A DNA stretch of 36,352 nt, from assembly GCA_947632515.1 (NCBI GenBank), contig CANRPO010000031.1:1-36352 (forward strand). The letters are read 5' to 3'. Numbering within the stretch: position 1 is the first letter of the stretch; each line of letters starts with the position of its first letter. The translations under genes and the position numbers were made by a program. This document shows positions 24,910-31,941 of the stretch, piece after piece. Origin of the DNA: an uncultured Lachnospiraceae bacterium. GTDB taxonomy: Bacteria; Bacillota; Clostridia; Lachnospirales; Lachnospiraceae. The notes under the pieces were generated by a model. It saw only the letters and a list, made by a program, of their open reading frames with translations. It made no database searches and was not told the DNA's origin.

Positions 24910-25752
24910 ATGAGTCAGTACATGTCCATCGGAAAAGTGTCAAAACTGAAGAACGTCAGCATCAAGTCCCTGCGCTACTATGACCAGATCGGCATTCTGA
25001 AACCCGCCTTCGTCAACACGGAGACGAACTACCGCTACTACACGAAGGAGCAGCTCTATCTGCTGGACGCCATCACCGTCTGCATCAAGCTGGGCATTCC
25101 GCTGAAAGACTTGAATCGTTATGTGGAAAATGACTCCATCAATCTGCAGAAACTGCTCTACGACGGCAAGATCCTCGCCGAGCAGAAAATCTTGGAGATC
25201 CACAACTGTCTCGGCGCCTTACAGGAGACGCTGCAGAATATCGGCAGCTCCGCCACGGGGCTGGCCAAGATCCCCAAGAGCAAGAGCGGCATCCTGCTGC
25301 CCGACGGTTTCTACCACAGCGTGGTCGAAGAGCGCAGGCTGCTCACAGTGCCCCTCGACGAGATGGACACGCCGAAGTATTATGGCCAGCACATCCTGAA
25401 ACTCTTTGTCACCGCGCAGCAGCGCGGCATTACGGCCTCCTACCCGTCAGGCGTACTGCACGAGTATCGGGACGGCGTTTACGCCCGCCGCATGTTTCTG
25501 ACGATCGCGGACGGCGCTGCGCCGCAGACCGCGCAGCCTTCGGAGGACGCCGATCTGTTCCGAACGCTCCCGCAAGGCGATTACGCTTGCCGTCGAATCT
25601 CTACCCATGTGTCAGACTTTGATACCGTCAAAGAGGAGATGAAGGAAGTTTTGAAAGAGAAAGATTTCTTCATTATAGAGACAGATACCCTGTCCGAACA
25701 GAACAAGAAGGACGGCTATCCCTTTGAGCTGGAATGCATGATCGCGCGATAA
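24910..25752 (+). CDS. MerR-family regulator with effector-binding domain
   Basis: Activator-type regulator of 280 residues. The winged-helix domain is clear: MSIGKVSKLKNVSIKSLRYY, DQIGILKPAFVN, TNYRYYTKEQL. A coiled-coil dimer helix (about 80-115) and a C-terminal domain (about 140-280) resembling the GyrI/BmrR-type effector pocket (YARRMFLTIADG, GDYACRRISTHVSDF) follow. The ATG has AGGAG about 14 bases upstream; an ATG four codons later is an alternative. No MerR-type spaced promoter or obvious target gene is adjacent. It may sense hydrophobic compounds like BmrR relatives; a link to the MATE exporter is not supported by position. Confidence 0.85.
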   Translation: MSQYMSIGKVSKLKNVSIKSLRYYDQIGILKPAFVNTETNYRYYTKEQLYLLDAITVCIKLGIPLKDLNRYVENDSINLQKLLYDGKILAEQKILEIHNCLGALQETLQNIGSSATGLAKIPKSKSGILLPDGFYHSVVEERRLLTVPLDEMDTPKYYGQHILKLFVTAQQRGITASYPSGVLHEYRDGVYARRMFLTIADGAAPQTAQPSEDADLFRTLPQGDYACRRISTHVSDFDTVKEEMKEVLKEKDFFIIETDTLSEQNKKDGYPFELECMIAR

Positions 25753-25756
25753 GAGC

Positions 25757-26392
25757 CTAAACGCCGTCGGTTGTCTCATCGTCCTCCGAGTCCCCTGAGT
25801 CCTCCGTATCCTCTGCGGCCTCGTTTTCCTCGGCCGTCTTCACCGGCTCGTTCTTCATATTGTCCAGTTCTCTCTCGGCGTCGCGCGCCTGTTTCACTTC
25901 CGTGATCTTGCGCAGGATCGCATTGATGTCCTCGGGGGAGAACAGATCCAGACATTTCATCAGCCCCGTCATATTATCCATATCAAAAATCACTACCCCT
26001 ACGGAAGTGTTTACGGAGATCAGATCGCCGTTAGGGCTGCAGGCGCCGATCCTGATGGTGTTGCCGTACACAGCGTCTTTTGACACCGACACGAGAACGC
26101 CGTTATGGATCACATCTTTTGTCACGGGCCCTTCTCCCGCCGCCGGATCGTCCATCCCCCACAGAATGATCCCGATGGAATCCGTCGGCCCGTCGTACGG
26201 TTTTCCCGCCCTGACAAACTCGTCCGCCTTTCTCAGCTTTGCCGCAAAACTGTCCGGGTCCACGCCGTCGGCGGACAGCCCCATACGCTCCCGCCCGGCG
26301 ACTGTCTCGCTGTATTTTTTTAACTGCTGCGCCGTGGTGTTCGGCGTCATGCCCACGCCGTAAAATTCTCCAAACCTGCTATTTCCGATCAT
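25757..26392 (-). CDS. Hypothetical protein, third gene of the ECF sigma operon
   Basis: Soluble protein of 211 residues, starting MIGNSRFGEFYGVGMTPNTT. No signal peptide or membrane segment is seen. A central region with alternating strands (DVIHNGVLVSVSKDAVYGNT, ISVNTSVGVVIFDMD) is followed by a helical part (DINAILRKITEVKQARDAE) and a very acidic Glu/Asp tail. No family is recognised. The stop is four bases from the MerR gene stop (convergent). It shares the operon with the sigma factor and may be its output or a partner. Confidence 0.7.
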   Translation of the reverse strand: MIGNSRFGEFYGVGMTPNTTAQQLKKYSETVAGRERMGLSADGVDPDSFAAKLRKADEFVRAGKPYDGPTDSIGIILWGMDDPAAGEGPVTKDVIHNGVLVSVSKDAVYGNTIRIGACSPNGDLISVNTSVGVVIFDMDNMTGLMKCLDLFSPEDINAILRKITEVKQARDAERELDNMKNEPVKTAEENEAAEDTEDSGDSEDDETTDGV

Positions 26393-26411
26393 CCCGTCCG
26401 CCTCCTTTTCC

Positions 26412-26894
26412 TCATCCGTTCACACTGTCCGCCGTCTCCAGCGCAAACTGCTCGATCCTGTGCGTCGTCTCCCCGCTCACCTTGGATGTGTCCACACGGT
26501 ACGCCTCCAGTCTGCCGTCCTCATATTTTGCCTCCACATAAACCTGTCCGCCGTCCAGCTTACCCTTCAGCGTATACCCCTCCGTCACCGCGATCTCTAT
26601 ATTGTCGCTCTCCTCATAGCTCATATGCCTGACCTCCGCCGGCTGCACCGCCGCCCGTTTCTCCACCGCGTTCACCCTGACGCCAGACAGAGCGTTTAGA
26701 ATGACAGCGTTCGTCTCCCTGTCGTTCCGGCGCAGATGCTCCTCTGTCCGCACAGCCGCTCCGCTCCCGGCCGGACTTTTCTTGGCCGCCAGATTCTGCA
26801 GCAGACTCTCCTGAAATCCTTCCGCCTGACCTACATGCTTTCTGCCGCGATACTCCGGCACGCTCTCTTTTCCCTTGACCTCCTGTATGCTCAT
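26412..26894 (-). CDS. Hypothetical protein, second gene of the ECF sigma operon
   Basis: Protein of 160 residues starting MSIQEVKGKESVPEYRGRK. The first 75 residues are basic and probably disordered; the C-terminal half has strands such as NIEIAVTEGYTLKGKL and QVYVEAKYEDGRLEAY. No transmembrane helix or zinc-finger (HxxxCxxC) is present, so it does not look like a classical anti-sigma factor. Its ATG is four bases after the sigma factor stop, so translation is coupled. Function unknown. Confidence 0.7.
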   Translation of the reverse strand: MSIQEVKGKESVPEYRGRKHVGQAEGFQESLLQNLAAKKSPAGSGAAVRTEEHLRRNDRETNAVILNALSGVRVNAVEKRAAVQPAEVRHMSYEESDNIEIAVTEGYTLKGKLDGGQVYVEAKYEDGRLEAYRVDTSKVSGETTHRIEQFALETADSVNG

Positions 26895-26898
26895 AACT

Positions 26899-27405
26899 CT
26901 ACGGCCTCCTTTCCGTCAGAATCTTCTTCACTTCTTCTCTGCCACGCCTCAGCCTTGTCTTGATGGTTCCTTCCTTCTCGTTCAAGGCTCCCGCGATCTC
27001 CTGTATGGAATAATCCTCATAGTAGAACAGATAGATCGGATTCCGATAGTGGATCGGCAGTTTCAGCACCGCCTCCAGCGTCTCATCGTCCTTCACCCGG
27101 TAGGGCAGCCGGACGTCCTTCGTCTCGATCAGCACGGATTCATCCAAGGCCACCGTCTTTCGGTGCCAACTGCTCTTCAGCATGTCCGTACATATGTGAA
27201 GGGTCGTTCGTATCAGCCACGCCTTCTCGTGCTCCCTGTCCGCGATCTGTCTATCCGATCCGATATAGCGCAGAAACGTCTCCTGCACCGCGTCTTCCGC
27301 GTCCGCCCGATTGCGCAGATTGGAAAAGGCGATTCGATACAGCATCGCCTGATACTCTTCCGTCAGACAGCCCCACCTTTCATTCTTCTCAAATTTCCGC
27401 TCCAT
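26899..27405 (-). CDS. ECF-type RNA polymerase sigma factor
   Basis: Sigma-70 family protein of 168 residues, typical of extracytoplasmic-function sigma factors. Region 2 is visible in YRIAFSNLRNRADAEDAVQE and TFLRYIG; region 4 in LPIHYRNPIYLFYYEDYSIQ, EIAGALNEKEGTIKTRLRRG. The chosen ATG (MERKFEKNERWG) has only a weak GGTAGAG site; the frame reaches 27459. The two downstream genes lack anti-sigma hallmarks, so how activity is controlled is open. A TATACT-like hexamer near 27432 could belong to its promoter. Confidence 0.9.
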   Translation of the reverse strand: MERKFEKNERWGCLTEEYQAMLYRIAFSNLRNRADAEDAVQETFLRYIGSDRQIADREHEKAWLIRTTLHICTDMLKSSWHRKTVALDESVLIETKDVRLPYRVKDDETLEAVLKLPIHYRNPIYLFYYEDYSIQEIAGALNEKEGTIKTRLRRGREEVKKILTERRP

Positions 27406-27464
27406 CTCTACCGTATTCCCTCGTTTTGTCGAGTATAAACCCACCTCTAATGATAACACGAATG

Positions 27465-27509
27465 AAAGGCGGAAAAAGTTTCATTTTCTGAAAAATTTTC
27501 CGCCTTTTT
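27465..27509 (-). terminator. Terminator of the GntR/ABC operon
   Basis: AAAGGCGGAAAA (27465-27476) and TTTTCCGCCTTT (27496-27507) form a perfect 12-bp stem. It lies between the ABC permease stop and the sigma factor promoter region. Confidence 0.7.
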
Positions 27510-27560
27510 CATATTCCGTGCAAAGCGGCGCCGTTCCTATAAGTGACGCCTATGTCGGTT

Positions 27561-28244
27561 TTAGTAGTCCCGTCCGCGCATGACCCGCGCGCACAACCGG
27601 ATCGCACCGCATACCAGCGCTGCAGCCAGAACTGCGCCGCAGGCTCCGGCCCTGTACAGAATCCTGACGACCTCCCCGGATAAGAGCAGCGCGCCGCCGG
27701 TTTCCCGTGTCAGCTCGCCCGCCAGATTATAGCCCGTGAAGAAAAAGATCATGGCCGGCACGACCCTGACAATATTGAGCATATACGGCCCCTGCGCCTC
27801 ACCGAACAGATAGAGAAAAGTGTATTCAAGCGTCACAAGCATCACGCCGATCTCCAGCCCAAGCAGCCATATCGCCGCATGCGCCGCTGAAAACCCGATG
27901 CCAAACGCGCAGCCCACCGCACCGATCACGGCGGCGCACGCAGCCGCCATACCGAGCAACGACAGTCCGTACAGAAAGCGTCCGGCAACCCTGCTCGTCG
28001 CATCGGCGGGCAGAATCATGAGGAAACGGGCGTCTATGCTGCGGCATGCCCCAAACGGCGTGCCGGAGAATGTGATCGCCAGAAATATCACATAGACCAT
28101 GATTCCCATAACGCCCGACTCGTTTCCTGACGTTTTGCTCTGCCACACACATATGAGTCCAAACAGCGCCGCGATAAACGGAAATGCTTTTAGCTGCTGT
28201 TTCGTGCTGAGAAAATCTATCTTGGTAAAATGTATCGCCCTCAT
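27561..28244 (-). CDS. ABC-2 type transporter permease subunit
   Basis: Membrane protein of 227 residues with about six hydrophobic segments. A cytoplasmic N-terminus (MRAIHFTKIDFLSTKQQL) resembles permeases of YtrCD/BcrB-type exporters encoded with GntR regulators. A CRSIDARFLMILPADA loop lies after the second membrane segment. It overlaps the ATPase gene by four bases (ATGA-type coupling). It is last in the three-gene operon. The exported substrate is unknown; related systems respond to cell-wall antibiotics or peptides. Confidence 0.85.
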   Translation of the reverse strand: MRAIHFTKIDFLSTKQQLKAFPFIAALFGLICVWQSKTSGNESGVMGIMVYVIFLAITFSGTPFGACRSIDARFLMILPADATSRVAGRFLYGLSLLGMAAACAAVIGAVGCAFGIGFSAAHAAIWLLGLEIGVMLVTLEYTFLYLFGEAQGPYMLNIVRVVPAMIFFFTGYNLAGELTRETGGALLLSGEVVRILYRAGACGAVLAAALVCGAIRLCARVMRGRDY

Positions 28245-29116
28245 AACATTCTCCTCCTTCCATTCTTCGCTTTATCCTGCGCATAGTGAACCACGATCTC
28301 ATCTATCGTCGCCTTGTCGCACAGAAACTCCTTCGTCAACAGCCCGGTCCGCTCCCTGTCCGCAAGCGCCGAAAACCCATAGGCAGTATCGATGATACCG
28401 ATCAGTTCACCCGCAAGCTGCGGCGTCACATCCCGCCGCTCGCCCTTGACGAGCACATACCTCTCCAACAGTTGATCCTTCGTGTCGCAGAATACCTTCT
28501 TTCCGTCATCGATAAAAAAAATATAGTCCGCGATCTGCTCCAAGTCGCTCAAGATATGGGTCGAAAAGATCACGCTCCGCTCTCCGTCGGCGATGTACTC
28601 CTGCATAAGCCCTATCACCTCCGCCCGCGCCACCGGGTCAAGCCCGTTGGTCGCCTCGTCCAGCACGAGCAGTTTCGTCTCTCTGGCAAGCACCGACGCA
28701 AACATCAGTTTCACCCGCATTCCCCGCGAGAAATCCTTGACCTTCATCTTGTCCGCCAGTTTCCACCGCTCCAGGAACGCGCCAAACCGGTCCTCGTCAA
28801 AAGAGGGATAAAAACTCTTCAAAATGCCCTGTATATTCCTGACCGTAAAATTCGTCGGGTAATAAAACTCATCTCCGATGTAACCGATCCGTTCCTTATA
28901 GCGAATCTCGTCCTCTCCGCAGGCGATGCCGTCCACGTAGATCTCTCCCTCCGTGCACTTGCACAGATTCACAATCAGATTGAGCGTCGTGGACTTGCCC
29001 GCGCCGTTCTGTCCCACATAGCCCATGATATACCCCTTGGGCAGCACGAAATCGATATTTTCCAGTTGAAAATCCTTATAGCGTTTCGATACGCCATGTA
29101 CCTCCAATAGCTCCAT
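28241..29116 (-). CDS. ABC transporter ATP-binding protein
   Basis: ATPase of 291 residues. Walker A is GQNGAGKST, the Q-loop region follows, a degenerate signature SRGMRVKLMF sits in the C-loop position, and Walker B is KLLVLDEATNGLD with the switch His in STHILSD. The C-terminal extension of about 80 residues is typical of YtrB/BcrA-like exporters. The ATG (MELLEVHGVSK) has AAAGGA nine bases upstream; an ATG three codons earlier lies too close to that site. It pairs with the permease next in the operon. Confidence 0.93.
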   Translation of the reverse strand: MELLEVHGVSKRYKDFQLENIDFVLPKGYIMGYVGQNGAGKSTTLNLIVNLCKCTEGEIYVDGIACGEDEIRYKERIGYIGDEFYYPTNFTVRNIQGILKSFYPSFDEDRFGAFLERWKLADKMKVKDFSRGMRVKLMFASVLARETKLLVLDEATNGLDPVARAEVIGLMQEYIADGERSVIFSTHILSDLEQIADYIFFIDDGKKVFCDTKDQLLERYVLVKGERRDVTPQLAGELIGIIDTAYGFSALADRERTGLLTKEFLCDKATIDEIVVHYAQDKAKNGRRRML

Positions 29117-29185
29117 GATCCACATTCCTTTCTATCGTCTGCCGCCGCGCCGTTTCCCCGCCGCATTGCCGCCATGCGCACGTCA

Positions 29186-29569
29186 TCAGTCTGCTCCCGG
29201 CGTGTGCAGCAGATTCTGAAATATCTCTGTCAGTTCCTCCTCGGAAAGTCCCATCGCGCGCGCCGTCTCGATGGCGGTCGTCAACCCCTCCTCGATGCGC
29301 ATTAAGTATTGTTCCCGCACCACGCTGTTGTCTTTCGCAAGTACCACGCTGCCCTTGCCCTGCATGGTGGCGATGAACCCTTCCGCCTCCAAGTCGCTGT
29401 ACGCTCTGGTGGTCGTGATCACACTGACCCCCGTTTCCTTCGCAAGCTGCCTGATGGACGGCAGCACACTACCCTCCTCAATCTGTCCGCTTAAAATCTG
29501 CTCTTTGAGCTGCTCCCTGATCTGCGCATAGATCGGCAGCTCGGACTGATTGGATATAATGATTCTCAT
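29186..29569 (-). CDS. GntR-family regulator, YtrA type
   Basis: Short GntR regulator of 127 residues. The winged helix spans residues 10-75 (PIYAQIREQLKEQILSGQI, LPSIRQLAKETGVSVITTTR). Only a short dimerisation tail follows, as in the YtrA subfamily that represses adjacent ABC transporters. The ATG has GGAGG eight bases upstream. Its promoter overlaps a clear inverted repeat, so autorepression of the whole operon is predicted. Confidence 0.92.
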   Translation of the reverse strand: MRIIISNQSELPIYAQIREQLKEQILSGQIEEGSVLPSIRQLAKETGVSVITTTRAYSDLEAEGFIATMQGKGSVVLAKDNSVVREQYLMRIEEGLTTAIETARAMGLSEEELTEIFQNLLHTPGAD

Positions 29570-29623
29570 TGGTCAACCTCCGCACAACAGCCTGTCGTCA
29601 CAGTCTGTCATGTTCAATAGTAT

Positions 29624-29667
29624 ATACTGTTTATATATCATTATATACAGTATGTTCAGTTTGTCAA
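29624..29667 (-). promoter_or_regulatory. Consensus promoter with overlapping GntR operator
   Basis: TTGACA (29662-29667) and TATAAT (29640-29645) on the minus strand are spaced 16 bases. The arms ATACTGT (29624-29630) and ACAGTAT (29647-29653) form an inverted repeat straddling the -10 element, the expected place for a YtrA-type repressor to block the polymerase. Confidence 0.8.
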
Positions 29668-29730
29668 TAGGGATACCAAAAATTTGATCGTCAATATGCT
29701 CATTTTGTTTATGTCAGTAGAAAAGAAAAA

Positions 29731-29758
29731 GCGCGAACACCTCGCATAGTGTTCGCGC
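29731..29758 (-). terminator. Terminator of the interrupted tRNA
   Basis: GCGCGAACAC and GTGTTCGCGC form a perfect 10-bp stem with an eight-base loop. On the minus strand it is followed by a U-rich stretch and lies 14 bases beyond the tRNA 3' remnant. Confidence 0.75.
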
Positions 29759-29771
29759 CTGTCCGCTAAAG

Positions 29772-29791
29772 CGTGCGTTAGAGGATTCGAA
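29772..29791 (-). other. tRNA 3'-end remnant: predicted attachment junction
   Basis: On the minus strand TTCGAATCCTCTAACGCACG equals a T-loop, the 3' half of a T-stem, the 3' acceptor strand and a G discriminator. No T-stem 5' half, anticodon or acceptor 5' strand precedes it; foreign AT-rich DNA does. The implied acceptor would be GTGCGTT, as in some clostridial tRNA-Arg genes (tentative). This is the pattern left by integration into a tRNA 3' end, with the rebuilt tRNA expected at the other end of the element. Confidence 0.65.
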
Positions 29792-29847
29792 TTGACATGT
29801 AACTAAAAAAACCAGTAAAATCAATAGTTTTAGGCTCTCGTTTTTAG

Positions 29848-29881
29848 TCGGAACAGAATCGGAAAAACAATTCTGTTCCGA
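29848..29881 (-). terminator. Terminator-like hairpin after XRE regulator
   Basis: TCGGAACAGAAT and ATTCTGTTCCGA form a perfect 12-bp stem with a 10-base loop, seven bases after the stop codon of the XRE gene. Confidence 0.7.
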
Positions 29882-29888
29882 TTATTAT

Positions 29889-30089
29889 TTATTCTTTTCT
29901 AATTTCAACAATATCGTTTGGGGTACAATCTAAAATCATACACAGTTTTTCGAGTGTGTACATTGTTATACTTTTATTCTTGCGCAAACAATCCAGTGTG
30001 CCAGTTGATATGCCGTGAATCTTGATTAACTGATATTGTGTTACGCCCTTTTCTCTCATAGTCTCCCATAACGGCGCATAACTAATCAT
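29889..30089 (-). CDS. XRE-family (HTH_26-like) regulator
   Basis: Small DNA-binding protein of 66 residues, essentially one Cro/CI-type helix-turn-helix: WETMREKGVTQYQLIKIHGI, STGTLDCLRKNKSITMYTLE, then LCMILDCTPNDIVEI. The ATG is preferred over an upstream TTG because GAGG lies eight bases before it. It is divergent from a 92-residue gene with shared regulatory repeats between them, a common control module of integrative elements. It is the first gene inside the element. Confidence 0.88.
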   Translation of the reverse strand: MISYAPLWETMREKGVTQYQLIKIHGISTGTLDCLRKNKSITMYTLEKLCMILDCTPNDIVEIRKE

Positions 30090-30113
30090 GTCCAATCCCT
30101 CTTTAAGAATAGT

Positions 30114-30161
30114 ATATTGTCAAATATATGGCTTGAATATTGCCAAATATTGGGCTATACT
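30114..30161 (+). promoter_or_regulatory. Promoter and repeated XRE operator motif
   Basis: TTGAAT (30133-30138) and TATACT (30156-30161), spacing 17, drive the plus-strand gene. Two copies of ATATTGYCAAATAT-type sequence (30114 and 30137) are 23 bases apart, about two helical turns, one overlapping the promoter. They are likely sites for the divergent XRE protein. Confidence 0.6.
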
Positions 30162-30195
30162 ATGAGAGCAATCAGCAAAAAGGGAGGAAAAGAAA

Positions 30196-30474
30196 ATGAA
30201 AGAAATAACTGATATTGTCACGGAGTATGCGCTAAATGAACGGCTAGATCAGATCGCCATGCAGGATAAGGAGTTTTTAAGGCGTGATCGGGAATATGAA
30301 GACTTGTTGAACAAATGCGAAGACGTTGGCATGTCTCGCAAGCAAATGAAACTGGTTGATAAAATCACCGCCGCTTTTGCGGCACAGTCGTCCAGATATG
30401 CGGAACTGGCGTATACGATGGGATTGAAAGATGGGGTTTCTCTTTCAGAGGGCTTAAAAGTCGGGAACGCCTAG
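30196..30474 (+). CDS. Small hypothetical protein of the element
   Basis: Helical, charged protein of 92 residues starting MKEITDIVTEYALNERLDQI. The pattern of a central helix (DREYEDLLNKCEDVGMSRKQ) and the ending AYTMGLKDGVSLSEGLKVG resembles small unknown-function proteins of clostridial integrative elements (DUF6809-like, tentative). The start has GGGAGG upstream. It is divergent from an XRE regulator. Its last codons lie inside the terminator hairpin. Confidence 0.7.
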   Translation: MKEITDIVTEYALNERLDQIAMQDKEFLRRDREYEDLLNKCEDVGMSRKQMKLVDKITAAFAAQSSRYAELAYTMGLKDGVSLSEGLKVGNA

Positions 30475-30490
30475 GCGTTTCCGGCTTTCC
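30457..30490 (+). terminator. Terminator overlapping the gene end
   Basis: AAAGTCGGGAACGCC and GGCGTTTCCGGCTTT form a near-perfect stem around a two-base centre that includes the stop codon, followed by T-rich sequence. The coding end is thus embedded in the hairpin. Confidence 0.7.
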
Positions 30491-30524
30491 TTTTTCCCTT
30501 TTTTGCGTACAAAAACTAAACCCT

Positions 30525-30650
30525 CATAAAAGGAAAAGGCATAAAGCATTATATTGCCATCCTTACCCATCGGGTATATGTTCTATATAAACAATATACC
30601 GCATAATCTTAAACAGCATAAGGGGGATAAACATTTTTAAATGGAATCGG
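30525..30650. repeat. Element repeat, copy 1 (duplicate of rep 3' end)
   Basis: About 120 bases align with 33208-33345: shared GCGTAC, TAAAGCATTATAT, CCCATCGGGTATATG and ACAATATACCGCATAA blocks. On the minus strand this copy still encodes MRYIVYIEHIPDG before a stop, matching the rep ending MRYIVYVAHIPDG. It is a remnant of a second rep gene end or a conserved functional site. Confidence 0.75.
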
Positions 30651-30858
30651 TAAGACCAGTATACACGGTATAAGACGCACGGTATCGTCAATGCTTTCTC
30701 CTGCGGACGCCGCAAAATGCTGTCATACCGCCTATGACGGGAAGATGGGGATATTCTTCCATAACAACATCCTTGCAATAGGCAGAAACTACCCGGATGA
30801 TCCCCTCCCCGTAACAGGGATAGACGCTGCGGGATTCTTTGTACAGGGGATATATTAG
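30631..30858 (+). pseudogene. Open fragment without a credible start
   Basis: An open frame of about 75 codons ends in TAG at 30858. It contains SMLSPADAAKCCHTAYDGKM and a GIDAAGFFVQGIY end. The only ATG that would give a 55-residue product (30691) has no ribosome site. GC content is higher than around it. It may be the tail of a broken gene; no family is recognised. The rest of 30475-30934 holds the repeat copy and a terminator. Confidence 0.35.
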
Positions 30859-30877
30859 AAAAAAAGCTGAATAAAAG

Positions 30878-30909
30878 AAAGAGCAGGAGAGTTAAATTCC
30901 TGCTCTTTT
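30878..30909. terminator. Bidirectional terminator
   Basis: AAAGAGCAGGA and TCCTGCTCTTT form an 11-bp stem with A-rich and T-rich flanks. It ends the minus-strand cargo operon (stop at 30935). Confidence 0.85.
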
Positions 30910-30934
30910 CATATACCGTATTTATTTGGAAGGA

Positions 30935-31894
30935 CTACAGGATAATTTCATATCCGTCTTCATTACTGTACATATGAGCGTCTCCGATAGTCATTAATCT
31001 GTCAATTTCGGGCCCGTCAAGATAATATTCTATTATAAAATCATCTTCCACGAACATAGTGATCTCAGCATCCTCCGGAAGGGGAAACTGATAATATGTA
31101 TTCCCCATATCCGCTAACCAGTCGATCTTGGATGTAAATTCCGGAGCCTCGAATACATGTGCCTTATTATATCCCTCCGATGTACTTCTTGATGAAGGCA
31201 CATAATCATAGTCTTTAAATAATGTATCCTTCAAGGCTTCTACGCCGTCAGGCCCCATATTGTAGATATCCTCCTTGCTTGACCCATCAATGTAGCGGCT
31301 GACAGAATCAATCTCATGATTTATTTCAGCTGTTTCGCTTGACGGATCAATCTCGGTAACAATACAGTCTTTTAAGGGCATTCCATCTTTATAAGCAATG
31401 GCATAAACATTTATGCAACAATCTTCATTCCCTTCTCTAAAGAATTCAATCTTTGCGCCTTTTACCCCGGTGAGACCCGAATTCCCCATTTCATCTATAA
31501 TCACAGGCTGCTCGGGGTCATACTCACTCGTATACTCAATCTCTGAATTTTCAATAGCCTCTACAACTTCCGCTACCGTCATCCCGTGTTTGATAAAGAT
31601 GTCCTCGAATTGCTCCCCCTGTGTGGGGTATTCCACCGTATCCCAGCCCGGGTCACGGGGATAAAGTTTTAAGGGTGTAACCTCTGTTTCTTCGCTTTCC
31701 TCTTCCTCCGTCTGTTCTTCTCCCTCTTCAGGGGAAACGGATACATCTTCTTCTTTATCTGCTTTCTCCTCTGTTTCCGTAACATCGGGAACGCCTGTTT
31801 CCTCTTTCTTCCCACAGCCTCCGATCATAGAGAGCATCATCACAAGCCCCAATAATACTGCAAGCATTTTCGTTACTTTTCTGTTTCTTCTCAC
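30935..31894 (-). CDS. Cargo lipoprotein of the element
   Basis: Predicted lipoprotein of 319 residues with a GTG start and AGGAGG eight bases upstream. The signal peptide ends in IGGC (Cys27). A very acidic linker rich in Glu (EEKADKEEDV, then EEGEEQTEEEESEETE) follows, then a globular part with TVAEVVEAIENSEIEYTSEY and a cysteine pair (EDCCINVYA). No known domain is recognised. It is the second gene of a two-gene operon with a secreted anchored protein that carries the same EEKADKEE string in its linker. A role at the cell surface is likely; the specific function is unknown. Confidence 0.75.
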   Translation of the reverse strand: MRRNRKVTKMLAVLLGLVMMLSMIGGCGKKEETGVPDVTETEEKADKEEDVSVSPEEGEEQTEEEESEETEVTPLKLYPRDPGWDTVEYPTQGEQFEDIFIKHGMTVAEVVEAIENSEIEYTSEYDPEQPVIIDEMGNSGLTGVKGAKIEFFREGNEDCCINVYAIAYKDGMPLKDCIVTEIDPSSETAEINHEIDSVSRYIDGSSKEDIYNMGPDGVEALKDTLFKDYDYVPSSRSTSEGYNKAHVFEAPEFTSKIDWLADMGNTYYQFPLPEDAEITMFVEDDFIIEYYLDGPEIDRLMTIGDAHMYSNEDGYEIIL

Positions 31895-31941
31895 GTTATT
31901 TTCCTCCTATGGGTTGAAGTTCCCACCCTATTTTCTACTAT

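Noticed and set aside
30563..30778. 71-codon minus-strand frame ending MRYIVYIEHIPDG
   Set aside because: Only the last part matches the rep end; the first 40 codons run antisense to another open fragment and there is no ribosome site. Treated as a repeat remnant, not a gene.
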